Origin: Pyricularia pennisetigena
Lineage: Eukaryota; Ascomycota; Sordariomycetes; Magnaporthales; Pyriculariaceae
Length of the DNA: 64,000 bases
Direction: 5' to 3'
Assembly: GCF_004337985.1 (NCBI RefSeq)
Contig: NW_021940919.1
Coordinates: forward strand, 744,001-808,000
Shown: positions 47,185 to 60,102 of the stretch, in pieces
Numbering within the stretch: the stretch's first letter is position 1
How the letters are laid out: every line of letters begins with the position of its first letter
Notes under the pieces: model-generated
Database searches by the model: none
Seen by the model: only the letters and a program-made list of their open reading frames with translations
What the model was told of the DNA's origin: nothing
Program-made: the position numbers and the translations under genes

Positions 47185-47685
47185 TAAGGCATTCCAAACC
47201 CCCCCCCCCCCCCNNNNNNNNNNNNNGTCAGCCCAAATCGGTGGGGCGGGCGACCCGTGGGTGGGTTGAATGTTTTGTGGGGGGGCCCGGCCCGGCCCAA
47301 AACTGAACGCGGGTTTTCTTGGCAACCCGCGGGCCCCCGTGAAAAACCCGGAAAAATAAAAATTTGTTGGATTTAATTTAATAATTTTATTAATTAAATT
47401 TTTTTTTTTTTTTTTCTTCTATGATTGGAGTAAAAAATATAAAATAAACTTGTTAAATTTAATTTTATAATTAAAAAAACTGTTTTTTTTATTTTTTCAA
47501 TTTTTTTTAGATATTTATTATAAAATAAAACCCGCGGGTTACCCAATTCGGGCTGAGCCCGCCAGCCCGCGGGCCCCTTTAGCCCGCTAAAAAAAACCTG
47601 TGGGCTATTACGGGCCCCCGCCAAGAGCCCATGGGCTGGTGGGCCGGGCTGGGTTAAACCTGTTTTCGGGTTTTGGAATGCCTTA
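47185..47685. mobile_element. hAT-type MITE, copy 2, with target duplication
   Basis: It has the same ends as copy 1 (TAAGGCATTCC ... GGAATGCCTTA) and very similar GC-rich subterminal blocks. It is flanked by a perfect 8-bp duplication CCTAAGTA at 47177-47184 and 47686-47693, the signature length of hAT elements. It contains a sequencing gap (N) after a run of C. The AT-rich core is similar in both copies, although this copy lies in normal-composition DNA, so that AT-richness is intrinsic. Confidence 0.9.
47214..47226. other. Assembly gap (13 N) in a C-run
   Basis: The gap follows a run of about 16 C inside the MITE; copy 1 has a similar homopolymer problem zone. The true bases are unknown. 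Confidence 0.95.
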
Positions 47686-47693
47686 CCTAAGTA

Positions 47694-48624
47694 CGCTGTC
47701 AGCGATCTCCTTACCCATGCCTCTGAGAACAGAAAACCGAGACTGGCGAGAACCACCCGTGCATTCCGGTCTAACGACATCTTTTCGCAAGCCCAGCAAA
47801 TTCTCAATCGCAGCTTGGTTCTCACAACTCGAGGTTTTCCATCAAAAAACAGCAAATAAAGGCAAAAGAGTCGTCGAGAACATGGCGATGGAGTGTTTAG
47901 CAGCGTTGCTGGAAGAAATCGGGGGTCTGCGACTGCAAGAAAAACCCCTTGTCAATCCATTTTGTATCTTTATACGGTTTTTTGCCAGCTATTACCAAGT
48001 GCTGTCAACCAACAAGATGCCATAACGATACGGAAGTGAAATAAGACGCTGGACGCCAAGCTTGACAAAGACATACGAACTCAGAGATGGTCCTGCTTAG
48101 CGCCGGGGGATTGATTTGGATTACGGGCCGGCAAAAGGTGGGTTGTCCAGTAAAACATCTTTGGCAGAGACGGGAGCCGCCAACTACAGGTTAGGATTGC
48201 ACATTTGCCAATAGTGGTTTGGTTGAGGGGGAGCACAGCCCGCGGAAATAAGGTCGATCCAGTAGCCTGACCTGAGACCGAAAAGCATCAACGGCTACAG
48301 GAGATGAATCCAACCCTATTGCCGAGTTCTCACCCACCAGCCCAAGGTAATGTTATGGATGTGGTTTAGAGACTTGCACCCATGAAAAATTCCGTTACAG
48401 CCTTCGTTGTGAAGACTTGGTTCAACATGGGCAGGATGATCACTAACTTACTACAGAGTAATGGCTACATAAGACGCATAAGTCCAGTCTGTGTAGTCTC
48501 AATCGCTTGATTCGCTAAATAACATGCAGAATCTAATATCACAGTAAAATACAAAACAAACAAAAACAGAACATCGTTGAGATGGACACATAGTGAACGG
48601 TGTGCAACTGCAGCCTCGTGGCTC
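47694..48624. other. Intergenic, no gene seen
   Basis: A plus-strand frame (47600-48025) runs out of the MITE and is probably chance. Nothing else is supported; the right side is the 3' flank of the coiled-coil gene. Confidence 0.45.
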
Positions 48625-49173
48625 TCAAATACCATGACGACCCAGCGCCTTTCCGCGCTTCGAAACCTCACGTGCGCCCTGCTCCTTGATCTTTGCCAGC
48701 CTGGCCTGCTCCTTAGCCTCCCTCTCGAGGGCGACGATGTGGTCCCTGGCGTCGCGGACCTCACGCCTGGCGATGTCGAGGGCGCGGTCGGCCTGGCGCT
48801 CTGCCTCCTCGGCGCCCATGATGCGCTCGCGCGCGGCTAGGATGCTCGGGTCCGTGGTGTCGTGGTGGCGACGGGACAGGAGGGTGGAGCGGCGGCGCGG
48901 GGGACTGGCCGACGTCGAGGCCGTGCTCATGCTGCTGACGCTGTTGGCGTCGACGGATCGCCGGTGCCGGTTGAAGAAACCGCCCCCGTCGCGGCCCGTG
49001 GGGCTGGTGTTGTGCGCTGCCATCGGGGCTGGGGCCGGGGCTGATGTCCGCCGCGCGGTCGGCACGGGGGAAACGGAGCGCTTGCGGCCAAAGAGGCCCC
49101 GACGTTCTTGGCGGACGGGCTCTTGGACGACGACCTCCTCCTTGGGTGGCTCGTGGCGGGAGAAGAGAGGCAT
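48625..49173 (-). CDS. Conserved fungal coiled-coil protein of unknown function
   Basis: Encodes 182 residues in one exon with no signal peptide. The N-terminal 110 residues are disordered and rich in Ser, Pro and Arg (RRGLFGRKRSVSPVPTARR), with many possible phosphorylation sites. The C-terminal 70 residues are strongly helical with alternating Ala, Arg and Glu (starting near DPSILAARERIMGAEEAER) and form a probable coiled coil ending in a basic tail. The layout resembles hypothetical proteins found across filamentous ascomycetes, but I cannot name a family. GC-rich third positions on the coding strand support it as a real gene. Confidence 0.7.
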   Translation of the reverse strand: MPLFSRHEPPKEEVVVQEPVRQERRGLFGRKRSVSPVPTARRTSAPAPAPMAAHNTSPTGRDGGGFFNRHRRSVDANSVSSMSTASTSASPPRRRSTLLSRRHHDTTDPSILAARERIMGAEEAERQADRALDIARREVRDARDHIVALEREAKEQARLAKIKEQGAREVSKRGKALGRHGI

Positions 49174-50843
49174 TTTTTGTGGAGATTTTTTTATTGGGAG
49201 GGTTTGTTGTGCTCAAGGATATATGTTAAGATAAGCTACTGAGCTGAGCCAAGCAGTTGTGGGCTTGCCAAGTTTGGTTTTGGAATGCTTGTGTTTGCTA
49301 ATGATAAGTTCTGGTGAGTATGGAGAAAAACCCAAGTTGCCGATTTTCCGGGCGAGGTCCCCTATTTCAACTTGTTTCTTGGAAAGCTTGGTGTCTGCTA
49401 TCATTCGCTTCGGATTGCCGACGATCTTTCTACATTTGGTTACACCAAATTCGTCATTATTTTACTCGTAGCATTAAACCATGTACTCTACTTTGATCTT
49501 GAACGCGAAAGGATTTTGTGACGTCAGTTTTCTGCTTCGTAAAGCGGAAGGCAAAGGGAGTTTTGGAGGGGATCAGCATCGATCCTTGCTTTTCCAGTTG
49601 TAGCGAACCAATGGGCTGGTGCACCTAATGCCAGTGACGCACTACGAGAACTCTTCAGGGTCCAAGGGACCAACAGGACGCCAGAGATGGTATGCAGGGT
49701 CTTGGGATTGGTTGCGTCAATTCTTCGGGGGGAACAGAATAAATAAATAGCGCTGATGCAAGGGCTGCTTGCACGATTGACGGGAGGGCTTATGGTCGAT
49801 ATTGATGATAGGTAGCCAGACTAGTTACATCATTGTAAGAGCTGAGCCACGCTGTGAATTTAAGGAGAGGTTGTGTGAACTGGCTGACCACCCTAAATCA
49901 ATGTCGATTGATGCAGCCATGTCAGCATGTGGCTGTTTGGCGATTGTGCTAGACATCCTAGTTGTGTCTGGTTTTGTTGGCTGGATGGATTAAGTAGGGA
50001 CCTACCCTTATGCTGGTGATAACGTCGTCTGAAGGGGTTTGAAATGATCAAAAAAAAAGTTGGTCAAAAAAGAAAAGAATAGATATTCTCCAAACATACA
50101 GGGCTTGGGAATCAATGCGTTATGAATGATAAGGTGGTTTCATCTGGGCTGAGATGACAGTCCATCATAGGCAGCTGACCCAAACATGATCACTGATGAT
50201 ACATACTGTCAAGCCCATTTTGGCCGTTAACGAACGAGATTCGTACAAAATTTCGGCGAATGGTTATTGGTGATGTTTTGCGAAACACAAATAGGCGGAA
50301 ATGCAGGCAAGTAACATTGCTGCATTCTCCAAGCAGTAAAAGGGTATGACTTCAACAGATTATTACCTTGATCTGGTTAGGTTTGTTGAAGGATAATGAG
50401 AGGAAAGGAAGCGTCGCTATTTTCGATAAATACGCCGTTGCTCACTTACTGTGGAAACATTTTTGCCCAAGCTTGTTTTGCTGCGGAGATTTGGGAAGGA
50501 GTGGGTCTGTCAACGGCGCGCACGGACCATAGTTTGTTCTTGACTCCAAGCAAGCTTCTGCACGTGACTGATGCGCATTGAAGGTCGAGATCGCGTCAGG
50601 AATTTTTTCTTAGTGTCGGGCGCGCGTGCAATTCCACAGCGCCATCAATGGTTTGTTGCTTCAACTAAAGCCAGCCAATGTGGCACCCTTCCAACTGCTT
50701 GATGCACAACAACTAGCCCTCCGTACGATTGATGCGACTTAATCCAAACGATTAACGTCGAACCCCTCATCCGACTTGCCTTTTTACACATACATCGTTC
50801 GACAATTTCTATTCTCCCTCCTTAGGCTCCCAACCAGACCAAC
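49174..50843. other. Intergenic, no gene seen
   Basis: About 1.7 kb with only short open frames. It holds the promoter of the coiled-coil gene at the left and that of the RNPS1-like gene at the right, where a pyrimidine-rich stretch precedes the ATG. Confidence 0.5.
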
Positions 50844-52007
50844 ATGGCGTCGAGATCTCGATCGCCAGTCTCAGATCGAGGCTCGCGGGCAAATAGAAAC
50901 CGCCGCTCGCCCTCCCGCGGTCGATCGCGAACGCCTTCACACTCGCGCTCGCCATCGCCACGCCGCAATGGCCGATCACGAGGCGCCGACAGCCGCAGCC
51001 GGAGCAGAAGTCGAAGCCGGACACGAAGCCGCACCCGTACCCGAAGTCCGTCCCCCGGTCGCAGTCACAGCCGTGGCCGAGATGTCAGGATGAGAAGTCG
51101 CACAAGGAGTGTGTCGGCTAGCCCGGCGCCACGCAGTACCAAGGTGAGGCGAAGTTAAATCTCAGCGTGTCCGCGTGGTTGACGTTGCACTGTCGTCGTA
51201 GGGGTGTGGCATACTGACGAGAACGCTGCGCAGATTGTTATTGAGAGGCTCACCAAGAATGTCACTGAGGATCACTTGCGAGACATATTCGGACAGTACG
51301 GCGAGATTCGCGATCTTGATTTACCCATAAACAGACGTGAGTTTGAATAGTTGCCCAGGGACACTTCAGCCCTTTCATTCCTCTTCAAAGCTAACAACCA
51401 GGCAATACCAATGTCAACAGAGGGCACGAACCGCGGAACAGCCTACATCTTATACGTACAGGAGCCCGACGCCGAGTCGGCCATCGCCCACATGCACGAG
51501 GGCCAGATCGACGGAGCCACCGTCAACGTATCCATCGTCCTGCCGCGCCGCAAGTTCTCCCCCGAGCCACCGGGGGCTCGCCGCGGCAACCCGCACATCG
51601 ACCCGCGACACATAGCACAAGCCGCTCGCGTGGGTGGACTCGCGTCTGCCGCTGCCGCAGGTGGCTCTAGTGGCTTCAGAGGATCCAGGGGACGAGGAGG
51701 CGGCGGGCCACCAGCCGGCCCTCGTGGAGGTCGCAACAACGATGTATACAGGCCCTCTTCTAGGAGCAAATCGCCTGATGCGGGACGGGCGGGCGGCTAC
51801 AGGAGCCGGTCGCCTGGATCACCATACTCCAACAGGTCTGATTCTAGGTCGAGGAGGCGCGGAGGTGGAGGTGGTAGGAGGGATACGGGTGGCGATGATT
51901 ATGGAAGGCGGCGAAGCCCCAGCCGCGATAGCTATAGCAGTTATGGTGGCAGGCGGAGCAGGTCGCGGTCGCAGAGCCGCGGCCGTGGTGGTCGCAGCTA
52001 CCGCTAA
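50844..52007 (+). CDS. RNPS1-like SR-type RNA-binding protein
   Basis: Three exons: 50844-51143, 51234-51336 and 51421-52007 (introns 90 and 84 bp, GTGAGG...CAG and GTGAGT...CAG), giving 329 residues in frame. The first 100 residues are an RS domain dense in SR/RS dipeptides. A single RRM follows: RNP2-like IVIERLTKNV, a helix with EDHLRDIFGQYGEI, and RNP1-like GTAYILYV, then the QIDGATVNVSIVLPRRK segment typical of RNPS1. The C-terminus is Arg/Gly- and RS-rich. RNPS1 is a splicing activator and a peripheral exon-junction-complex protein in the nucleus. The acceptor of intron 2 at 51420 was chosen because it keeps the RRM frame; an upstream CAG (near 51400) would break it. Confidence 0.9.
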
Positions 52008-55000
52008 GATGATGGGGTGTTACGACTGGAATCGATGGGTCCTGTTTGGTGAGACTTACTGAGGTTGGCCCCAATCATGCAGGTGCCCCAGGCAGCCTGT
52101 GTCCTAAACCTGCACACTGACAGGTACCTGCTTAGGATGAAGGGAAAGAATCGAAACCCTAACACAGGGTCAGAGTCTTCATCAGATGCGACAGCGGGAC
52201 CTTCATGGGCTAAAGTTAGTCAAACAGCCTTCTTCCTTCCCATCAGCACTGAAGTAACTGGCATTTCTTGTATCCAATCAAAAGCACCAGTGTAAGATAA
52301 AAAATCTAATGGATGGCAGCGCTTATGCTACAGGCTCGAGGTCGGGCAGATTGGGTGAATGAGAAGGAACGCACCCCTCTGAATATGCTTGCGGAGACAG
52401 TCCTCAACCCAAGCTGCTTAGCGGAAAATCACCGGTTTTTATCAAATTCAAAATTCAAGTCCGAATGCAATTTCCGGAAACTGTATCCCACCATGTGATG
52501 ATTCAAAGCAAGGACAAAGTCAATTCGCTGCGCCAGACATGAGGCAGACAGCAATGGTTTGTATGCATGCTGGGTTCTGGCTGGTTCCTGTAGTGTGGGG
52601 CAAGCCGTTTTGCGTGGTAGGGCTGAGAGTTGCGAGAGGCGGGAATATGGGGGCGGCAGCTTCATCCCTGCGGGCCACAACTTCAAGCCACGTACAGTAC
52701 CTAAATTCTCGAGCGGCTACGAATTCGACAGACGGATACCCTATCAAGGCGCCGTGCCAGTTACAGGATGAACAAGCAGCCACTCAATGCACGGACACGA
52801 CATCCAGCCTTCACTTAGACTGGATCCGGTCTAGATCTCGAATCTGGCTCGTAGGATTTTAGCATTCATGACATAGCCACGCCTCGCTACACCCTACTTT
52901 GCTCAAGCAGAGCCGCTCCACAAAGAGCCCAAGACTGAGCCGCATCACCAGGCTGACTTTTTTTTTTCTTTTCTTTTTTTTTTTTTTTTTTTTTTATGTT
53001 TCTTTCGATCTCTAGGTCCGGTTCAGGTCAGCCGTCACGGTGATTGCCAGCGCCCCACCCCGCACATTGACCTACCTTACATTAGCCTCAGCCGCTGTTT
53101 TAGGCCACATGTCTTGGGCGGCTCCGCACATGATCGAAGTAGCACTAAAATCTAACTGTTGCAGTCTCGCTAACGACCGGCCTGTCAATCGACGACTTGC
53201 GCGCGTACCTCGACACACCGGATCTGTTTTTTTGTAACGCTCTTGTATACCAACGACGACCCTTTTGTGATCGTGATTTGTTGTCGGGTTGGGTAACTTT
53301 TCAAAATCACTTATTCGCTATGATACTCATTTATTCAAGCTAGACCTTGCTAAGACGACGTCACTGAGAAGTGCCAGCTTAGGACAACAGGCCAAAGCTG
53401 TGCCACACAGTCGTATTGACCCCACAGGACAAAGATCAAAGGGGGCGCATCGAGCAATTCAATTGCTCGAGCTGGTGTTTACTCTTGGCCGGGCTGTTTT
53501 TCCCTAATATCCATGGACAACACAGCCACAAAGATCGCAGGGCTCGCCCTAAATGAGCCTTTCAGTTTGCTGTGGTTTTTTTCGAACGCGACTTGTTCGG
53601 ACATTATCGCTGCCTCTGGGCCTCGATGACCTTCGGATTTTGCTGTTTTGGCAAGGCATACATGAAGAGAATCCCCTGGTGGTACAAGCTTTCCGCAGGT
53701 CATCTCAGATAAGGTCACGAACCGTTACTGCCATTGGTCCTCTGTCGGCCATGTGCCGATTCGTGTGTTTCTCCGGTTCTTTTGTCTCACTTTATTCACA
53801 CCGGAAGTACTTCCGCCTTTGGCCGAGACCGAGATGGCCCCTCAAGGGAGCGTTTTATCGTGATGCGGATCGCTCATTCTTGTCCTCTGGTCGCTACTCG
53901 ACAATCAGCCTTGTCCCACTACAACCCTGCGAGTATATTGGTACACACCTCATTAGTCTGGTAGAGTAAGCACACACCTGTGCCCAGCCCGCCGTCCAAC
54001 TACGAGAAAAAGTACCTTGCGTTTTCTATTCCACTACGAACCACAAGCTACCCACAACATCCTCATTGTTCATCGGGCTGACATATGGAAACGTTATTTT
54101 CATGTGGGTGGGCGCAGGAATGCCTGCTCACAGCTAGATATACGAACACCTTCTCCACTACTTTATGTCGAGCAAATTAGAGTCTTTGGTACTCGGTGTT
54201 TCCCGATGTTGTACACAAATAATTGCAGCTATTTCAAGATTTTGACTTTCTCGGGTCAAACATTATCATGTTGCTTGGTGTCATTGGGCATTGCGGCTCG
54301 GGATACGAGGCCTCTCTCTACTAATTTTGACGCACGTCTGCCTTGCTTCCTTGCCATAGCCTGAAGACATGCGTCTTGTTGAAATGATCCCTGCACCAAG
54401 TGGTGTATACTCGATGTTCTCCTATTCCTCCTATACTCGTCCCGGATGACNNATTCACGCCTCACCCTTAACTTAACAAATGTAATGGGGGCCTTGGGAT
54501 CACCATGAGCAGTGTTCACCACATCCAAGGCGGTTCGTATCACCTGGATGCTTCGATTTGCCAAGATTCAACATTCCTTTTTGTCGCTTTTGTCTTTTTT
54601 GTTCTTTTTTTTTTGGAGGTGCTGGCGCCACAACGGCGATGCCATCTTTATGGTGCTCAAAGAGATTTTCATATATAGCTCAACGTTCTCCTCGTGGTGC
54701 AGCATTGTCAGTGACAGAGAGCATCAAGTCAGCAATAGTTATCACAAAGTATTTGTTTCCATTCATACTGCAGCAGCCTGCAGTCTGCCGGACGCAACTC
54801 GCATCCAAACCCATATCAATTTCTTGGTCATCATTTCTGAGTTCTTAGACCTGTTGCTGTTTCATGAGCAGCCTCTTGTTGTCACCAAGCTGTATCAAGA
54901 GCTCTGATCATAGTGACGGACCCGAGTTTCGTCGACATAACCAGACGAGACTCAACAGTAACCTTGAGCGCTGCCGATCACTGTCAACATCAACAACAGC

Positions 55001-56355
55001 AAGACTCGACGATTCGGAAACACTAAAACGCCCATCGCATCGCCGAAGAGCGGTTGTTGAAAGGGTCATCAACAATGCAGCATCCCCGCCTACTCTGCAG
55101 AGCCCCGGCTGGACATGGGTTAGGGACCCCGACAATGCGCCCAAAACCAACCAAGCCACCGACTCCTCCACCACATGGCCCCCGTCCTGGCCCGCTGGCC
55201 CCGATCCCGCCAGGGAACCCGACGCCTCCCCCTTCACCGAGGCGTAGGACAGCGCAGAAATCTCCACCTGCGTAGGTAGCGGGCGCTCGTCTAGTCCCCT
55301 GCAGCAACGCCTCTGGAATCAGGGCCACTAGCAACGTCCCGGGAGGAGCATGTCCGTAAGGATCAACTTGGCCCTGAACTTTTGTTCGCGTCTCCTACTC
55401 GAGGCGCCTCGACTCATCTATGGGCTTCCTCTCGACGTTTCAAGCAGCAATGGTCAGCATCATCATGCGGTTTGGCCTCGCATGTTGGTGGAGTTCTAGG
55501 TGTTGTGCTTCTCGGACTAATTCTACTTCCTTAGGCTGATTCAAGGGCCGCAACGAAGTGTTTTTTTTTTCTTTTTGTTTCTTTTATCCTGGAAAATGTG
55601 TTCATGGTTAGGCGTTGTCAGCTTGTTCGCGCGAATAGCAACCAATGATAGATTGGTTGGGGGTTCGTTGTCATTTTTGTGCAATTTCAACTTTGTACTT
55701 TTTGTGTATTCTTGTGGAAAAATAGTATCAATTCATCGAGAGGCACAGATATACTCCTGCCTCTATTATTTTAAAAGACGAAGGAGCGGATTCCAAGGAA
55801 GGGTTGTGTCGCGTGTTTACCCAGGTACTCGGGTTCGGCCCCGGCTGGTAATGAGAGGTTGCATGATTGATGTAATTTTTATCCAAGAGAAAAGGTTCCT
55901 TTTCCAAATGGGAACTGCATTTGGAGCATCTGAAAGCCAAAGCAAATACCTGGTATCCAGATTCTTGCTCATAGCACACGTAATTGCAATTATTCGATGG
56001 CCCCAGGTGGTATCGTAGGGGTCATGTCTTTCTTTCGGTCTGGTAAATGGAGAGACAGGCGATTGGTGAAACAACCAACTGACAGAATTGGACACAGTAA
56101 TGAAAGACGTGGTTGGATAGAAAAAGGAAAGGAACTTGAGCTTCAGAGGCGCACGGGTTGTTGATCACTGATCAATGATCAGGAACATGGAAAATAAAAT
56201 AACCCCCAATGCATGCTGAATGCATATATAACAAGTTAAAACCCCGCTGTAGATATGTGACATAATGGATGACCACATTTATGATTCGACCATTTCTCTA
56301 CCCGAGCAATATGGCTCACAGGTCACTAAGCTACTTATCCTGCAGCAACATCGAC
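52008..56355. other. Long gene-poor spacer
   Basis: About 4.3 kb. Open frames (for example 53553-53969 and 54864-55247 on the plus strand) overlap opposite-strand frames and show no domain. A Pro-rich 66-residue frame ends at 55275, unsupported. A long T-run lies at 52963-52996. Two unknown bases (NN) sit at 54451-54452. Confidence 0.45.
54451..54452. other. Two unresolved bases (NN)
   Basis: A small gap or unresolved call in otherwise normal spacer DNA. Confidence 0.95.
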
Positions 56356-58085
56356 CTATCTATGCTGCCCAGCAACAAGGTCGACATGGGCTAGATCCGC
56401 CTCCAAAACGTCAACCGTGACACCTCCCGTCGTCTTGGGACCCTGATAGCCATGCCTCGCTCCAAAGGCCCACCAGAGCCCCGCCAGCGTCGTCGTGCCG
56501 CCCCATATGACACTGGCATAGTTCATGTTCTTGGCGTCGACAGGCAGCGAGAAGGGGAAGCAGTAGATCACAAACCAGACCACCATGTAGGCGCACGCCA
56601 CGCCGTTGAGGGCGAAGCCCAGCCACCCTTTCAGCCTGAAGACGCCGTACTGAATGTTCCGCCTCCCGGTCAGCAGGTTCGGCAGGATGGCGGCCAGGTA
56701 CGAGCTGCTGGACATGAGGACGAAGCAGCCGACGAAGGCGTTGAAGGCGGTGGTGCTGCCGACGTACAGCACGCCCAGGAGGGTGACGAGCACGGCGGAC
56801 GCCAGGGTCGCGTTGGCGGGCACGTCGAGGCGCGGGTCGACGCGGCCCAGGAGGCGCGGCAGGGGCGCGGCGCCGTCGCGCGCGAGCGCCCACAGGGTGC
56901 GGCCGGCGGTGATGTGCAGGCCCACGACGTTGAGCGAGATGCAGGCCAGCACGAGGGCCAGCAGGCCCGTGGCGGCGGCGGCGGACCCCGTGGCCTGGCG
57001 GTAGATGGCGGCGATGGGGTAAGGCGCGGTCAGGAGCGCGTCGTAGTCGTTGATGGCGTACATGACGGCCACGAGGTAGGCGAGCCCCGTGGCAAAGCCG
57101 ATGCCGACCTGCATCAGGACGGCCAGCGGCACGTTGCGCGAGGCCCGCGGGATCTCCTCGGAGAGGTGCGTCACCACGTCGACGGCCCCGACGGAGAAGG
57201 CGCCGTTGAGCATTCCGGCCACGAACACGAAGCCGTCCGGGTACCCGAGGTCGGCGCGCCAGGACGTCCAGACGAAGGCCGACGAGGCGTGCGGGGCCCG
57301 CCCGTCGCGGCCCGGCATGGCCGTCACGACGGTCACGGTGACGAGGAAGCCGACGACGATGAACAAGATGCCCAGGTTGTTGAGGTGCGGCATGACGCGG
57401 TTCGCGAGGCAGACGGCGGCGCAGGCGGCCCACGTCGCCACCATGTAGACCACGAAGACGTGCCAGGGCTGCGGGGCAAAGTCGGCGTGGTTCAGCGCGT
57501 ACATCTGCACGATGGTGTTGCCAAAGATGGACGCCATGCTCGCCGCCCCCGCCACCCAGGCCAGGTAGTTCCACCACCCGGCAAAGTACCCTATCGGCCG
57601 GCCCCACCGCGCGCTCCCCGGCGTCACCGTCGCCCAGTGGTAGACGCCTGCGGCAGTGGGGATGGCGCTGGCCAGTTCGGCGATGGACGCCGCGACGCAC
57701 CAGTAGAAGACCGAGACGGTGATGAATTCGTATATCACCCCGGGTGGCCCGCCGTTGAAGATGGCAGTCAGGATCGATCCACCGATTGCAGGCTGGCGAT
57801 GGAGGGGGTTAGCAGATTTTTGATTTGATTTTCTTTTTGTTAATAGCAGGAAGGGTGGTGGTATTTTGGCAAAGAGGATCAACAGCTCACCCAAACATTT
57901 CCCACAGTCACCCCGACTCCTGCGAGTGATATCAAGCTAAAGTTTCTGGGCAGCTCTTGAACGTGACCCGAGGCGTTGATGAGGACCCGGTCGGCATGGT
58001 CAGCGCTTCCCGTCCGCTGCTGCTGTACATCCTGGCTGCCGCCAGAGAGGTCTGCCTTTTGTTTTGGCGACAACGTCTCCGTCAT
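56356..58085 (-). CDS. APC-family permease (GABA/choline/amino-acid type)
   Basis: Two exons: 58085-57891 and 57792-56356, with a 98-bp intron (GTGAGC...GCCAG), giving 543 residues. The join restores the conserved first helix segment GVGVTVGNVW followed by PAIGGSILTAIFNGGPPG, characteristic of fungal APC permeases such as Uga4 (GABA) and Hnm1 (choline). About 12 membrane segments follow. Family signatures include AELASAIPTAAGVYHWA, GWWNYLAW, an acidic S-E-E-I-P-x-A-S-x-x-V-P loop and a late A-x-x-L-P-N-x-L-T segment. The N-terminal 45 residues are hydrophilic and cytosolic. It imports a small amine or amino acid using the proton gradient at the plasma membrane; the substrate cannot be told from sequence alone. 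Confidence 0.9.
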
Positions 58086-60102
58086 TTGGCTTGAAGTTGC
58101 AAGGGCCTACTTAAACAAGATTACACGAAAAGAATTTCAGCTCGGATAAGTGAACCGTCCGTTATGAGTCGGAACACATGGCAGATTTTATGATTTATCT
58201 CGCAAAACAGCCCGCTCGGGCCTTGCAAATGAGCCGAGACCAACAGATCTCTATCGGCATTCTATCAGTATTGTGTCGCACTGGCTGCGACCTTAACCTG
58301 CAGGTTGCATAGATTAAGAAGAGATGGACATGTCACACATGGCCAATCATACACTTAGTTGGACCCTTGCTGCCATGTTTCTTCCCTGTTGATAGGCAAA
58401 CCTGCCGTCCGGTTTCCCCACCAAAAACCCCTCACGCAGCGTCTTGGCCCGTCGTGGACGGCTGCGAGGTTCGCCTGGACTCGACCTTTGTTCCTTTCCG
58501 TGTTCCCCTCCTCGACCATCATCATCCTTGTCATCCTCTATTGCACCCAAATCCCGTTCAGTGTCGTTCACAATCCAATCCTCCAGCACACTGGCAAACT
58601 GCAACACAAGAACTCACCGAAATGCTCCATTTCTAGGTGCTCGGCAAGTCTATATATGTTGCCCACTCAGGGGTAAACGCCCGCGGTCGCATGCATCCAG
58701 CCCTCCTGCTAAGAACATGAATCCGAAAATAGCGTGCCGGCTGGAGATGAAAAAAGAGTTTGTTTGCTCTTTAGTGTGCAGAATAGCCGTTCATCCGACC
58801 ATTCAACGTCAAAATGCCTTTTTCCCCTTCCTTCGCTGCGCGGCTTCAGGACCCAATCCAGGCGGTACATGGCGTTTAGGAGCTCCATGAGTCGCGGTGG
58901 GCTGTTTGGCAGAGCCACAGCAATCTCAGCAACGGATATCCAGGCCCAAAACCGCTCCCGCTTGTTCGTCCGCGAACATGGCCCGGACTCTCGTTTCTTA
59001 TTAATTGTAGGTCGTTGAGGAGCTTTTCGATTTTCCACGCTCCCAATATGGCTTTTATGTTTTTTGATGCGTCTACATTGTTCTTCTTATCTATCCAAGT
59101 CTTGATTTTCCTTCGCTGGCTTGCTATTGAGTCCGTCGTTTCGGGCGGTTCGACAGTAAAAAAAAGCTTCAACATACGGCGTGGTTGTGCGAGCGGAGGG
59201 GCTGAGGTTTCTTGAAGGGTGAGGAAATAAAGTAGCAACCCAAGACGGCTTGTAGCTTGTTGCTTGCCGCAAAGGTTGCAACCTTGCCGTACTGAGTAGA
59301 CGCAATATTATTTAGTTTGATAGTAACATAAGTTAGTAAGACGTCGGGACAAAAAAAAAAAAAAAGAAACCGACATGCAGGCTGATTAGTCTGTCTCGTT
59401 GGTTTTATTTTTTTCTGCTTGCAGTCGCTCTGCCACCGTGCAGCCACCCCCGCCAATTCTTGGGGATACGTTGGTCGTGCAAAACGACACATGTGTGTGA
59501 GCCGTGGACTTCTTGGCTCTGACCTTGTTGGTAGTTTGGGCACACTGCGGTTGTCTATAAACGTATGATGTTATGTGGGCCGACCGCACCCTTATCTCAA
59601 CCCTGCGCCACCAACCACTCCATTTGACTGCATATCATGGCCCCCCCGGACAGTAAGCTGTACCGACCGGACGGAACCCGGCTGCTTGAGGTGCCGCAGT
59701 ATGCACATGCAAGTACTGTTGCATTCTAGGAAAGAGCTTTAGCAGGGAGGGGGGGCTATTGGAAGGCTGGGTATTGAATACAGCCTCAAGTGGAAGTAAG
59801 TAAGTCTGGGGGCTATTCTGTTGCATCAAGAATAGCTGGTAATCGAGCACTTGAAAGCAGATATGGGTGAGTAAACTCTTGAGTTGATGGGTAAAAGAGG
59901 AGTCAGCCCTCCAGCCTTTTGAATGTAAGAGTATCCTAGCCATTTTTTCATAAAAGGTCGATTGGGGTCCAGGTATTCAGATGAGATGCTGTTGCAGGTT
60001 TTATTGTTAAAAGAGTCAAAGTATCCCTGCCAAAGCCTCGTCCTTGTTTACTAGTTACTAGAACAAGATACCATACTTCCTCATGCCATATACCTTTTCA
60101 TC
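58086..60102. other. Intergenic, no gene seen
   Basis: About 2 kb with many short overlapping frames on both strands and no motif. An A-run lies near 59350. The last 100 bases are the leader of the secreted gene at 60103. Confidence 0.5.

Noticed and set aside
55072..55275. Pro-rich 66-residue frame
   Set aside because: Low-complexity, short, and overlapped by equally open frames on the other strand.
56411..57828. Frames of 429 and 458 codons overlapping the permease
   Set aside because: Arg/His/Gly-rich shadows caused by high GC3; the permease frame has membrane segments and a good splice join.
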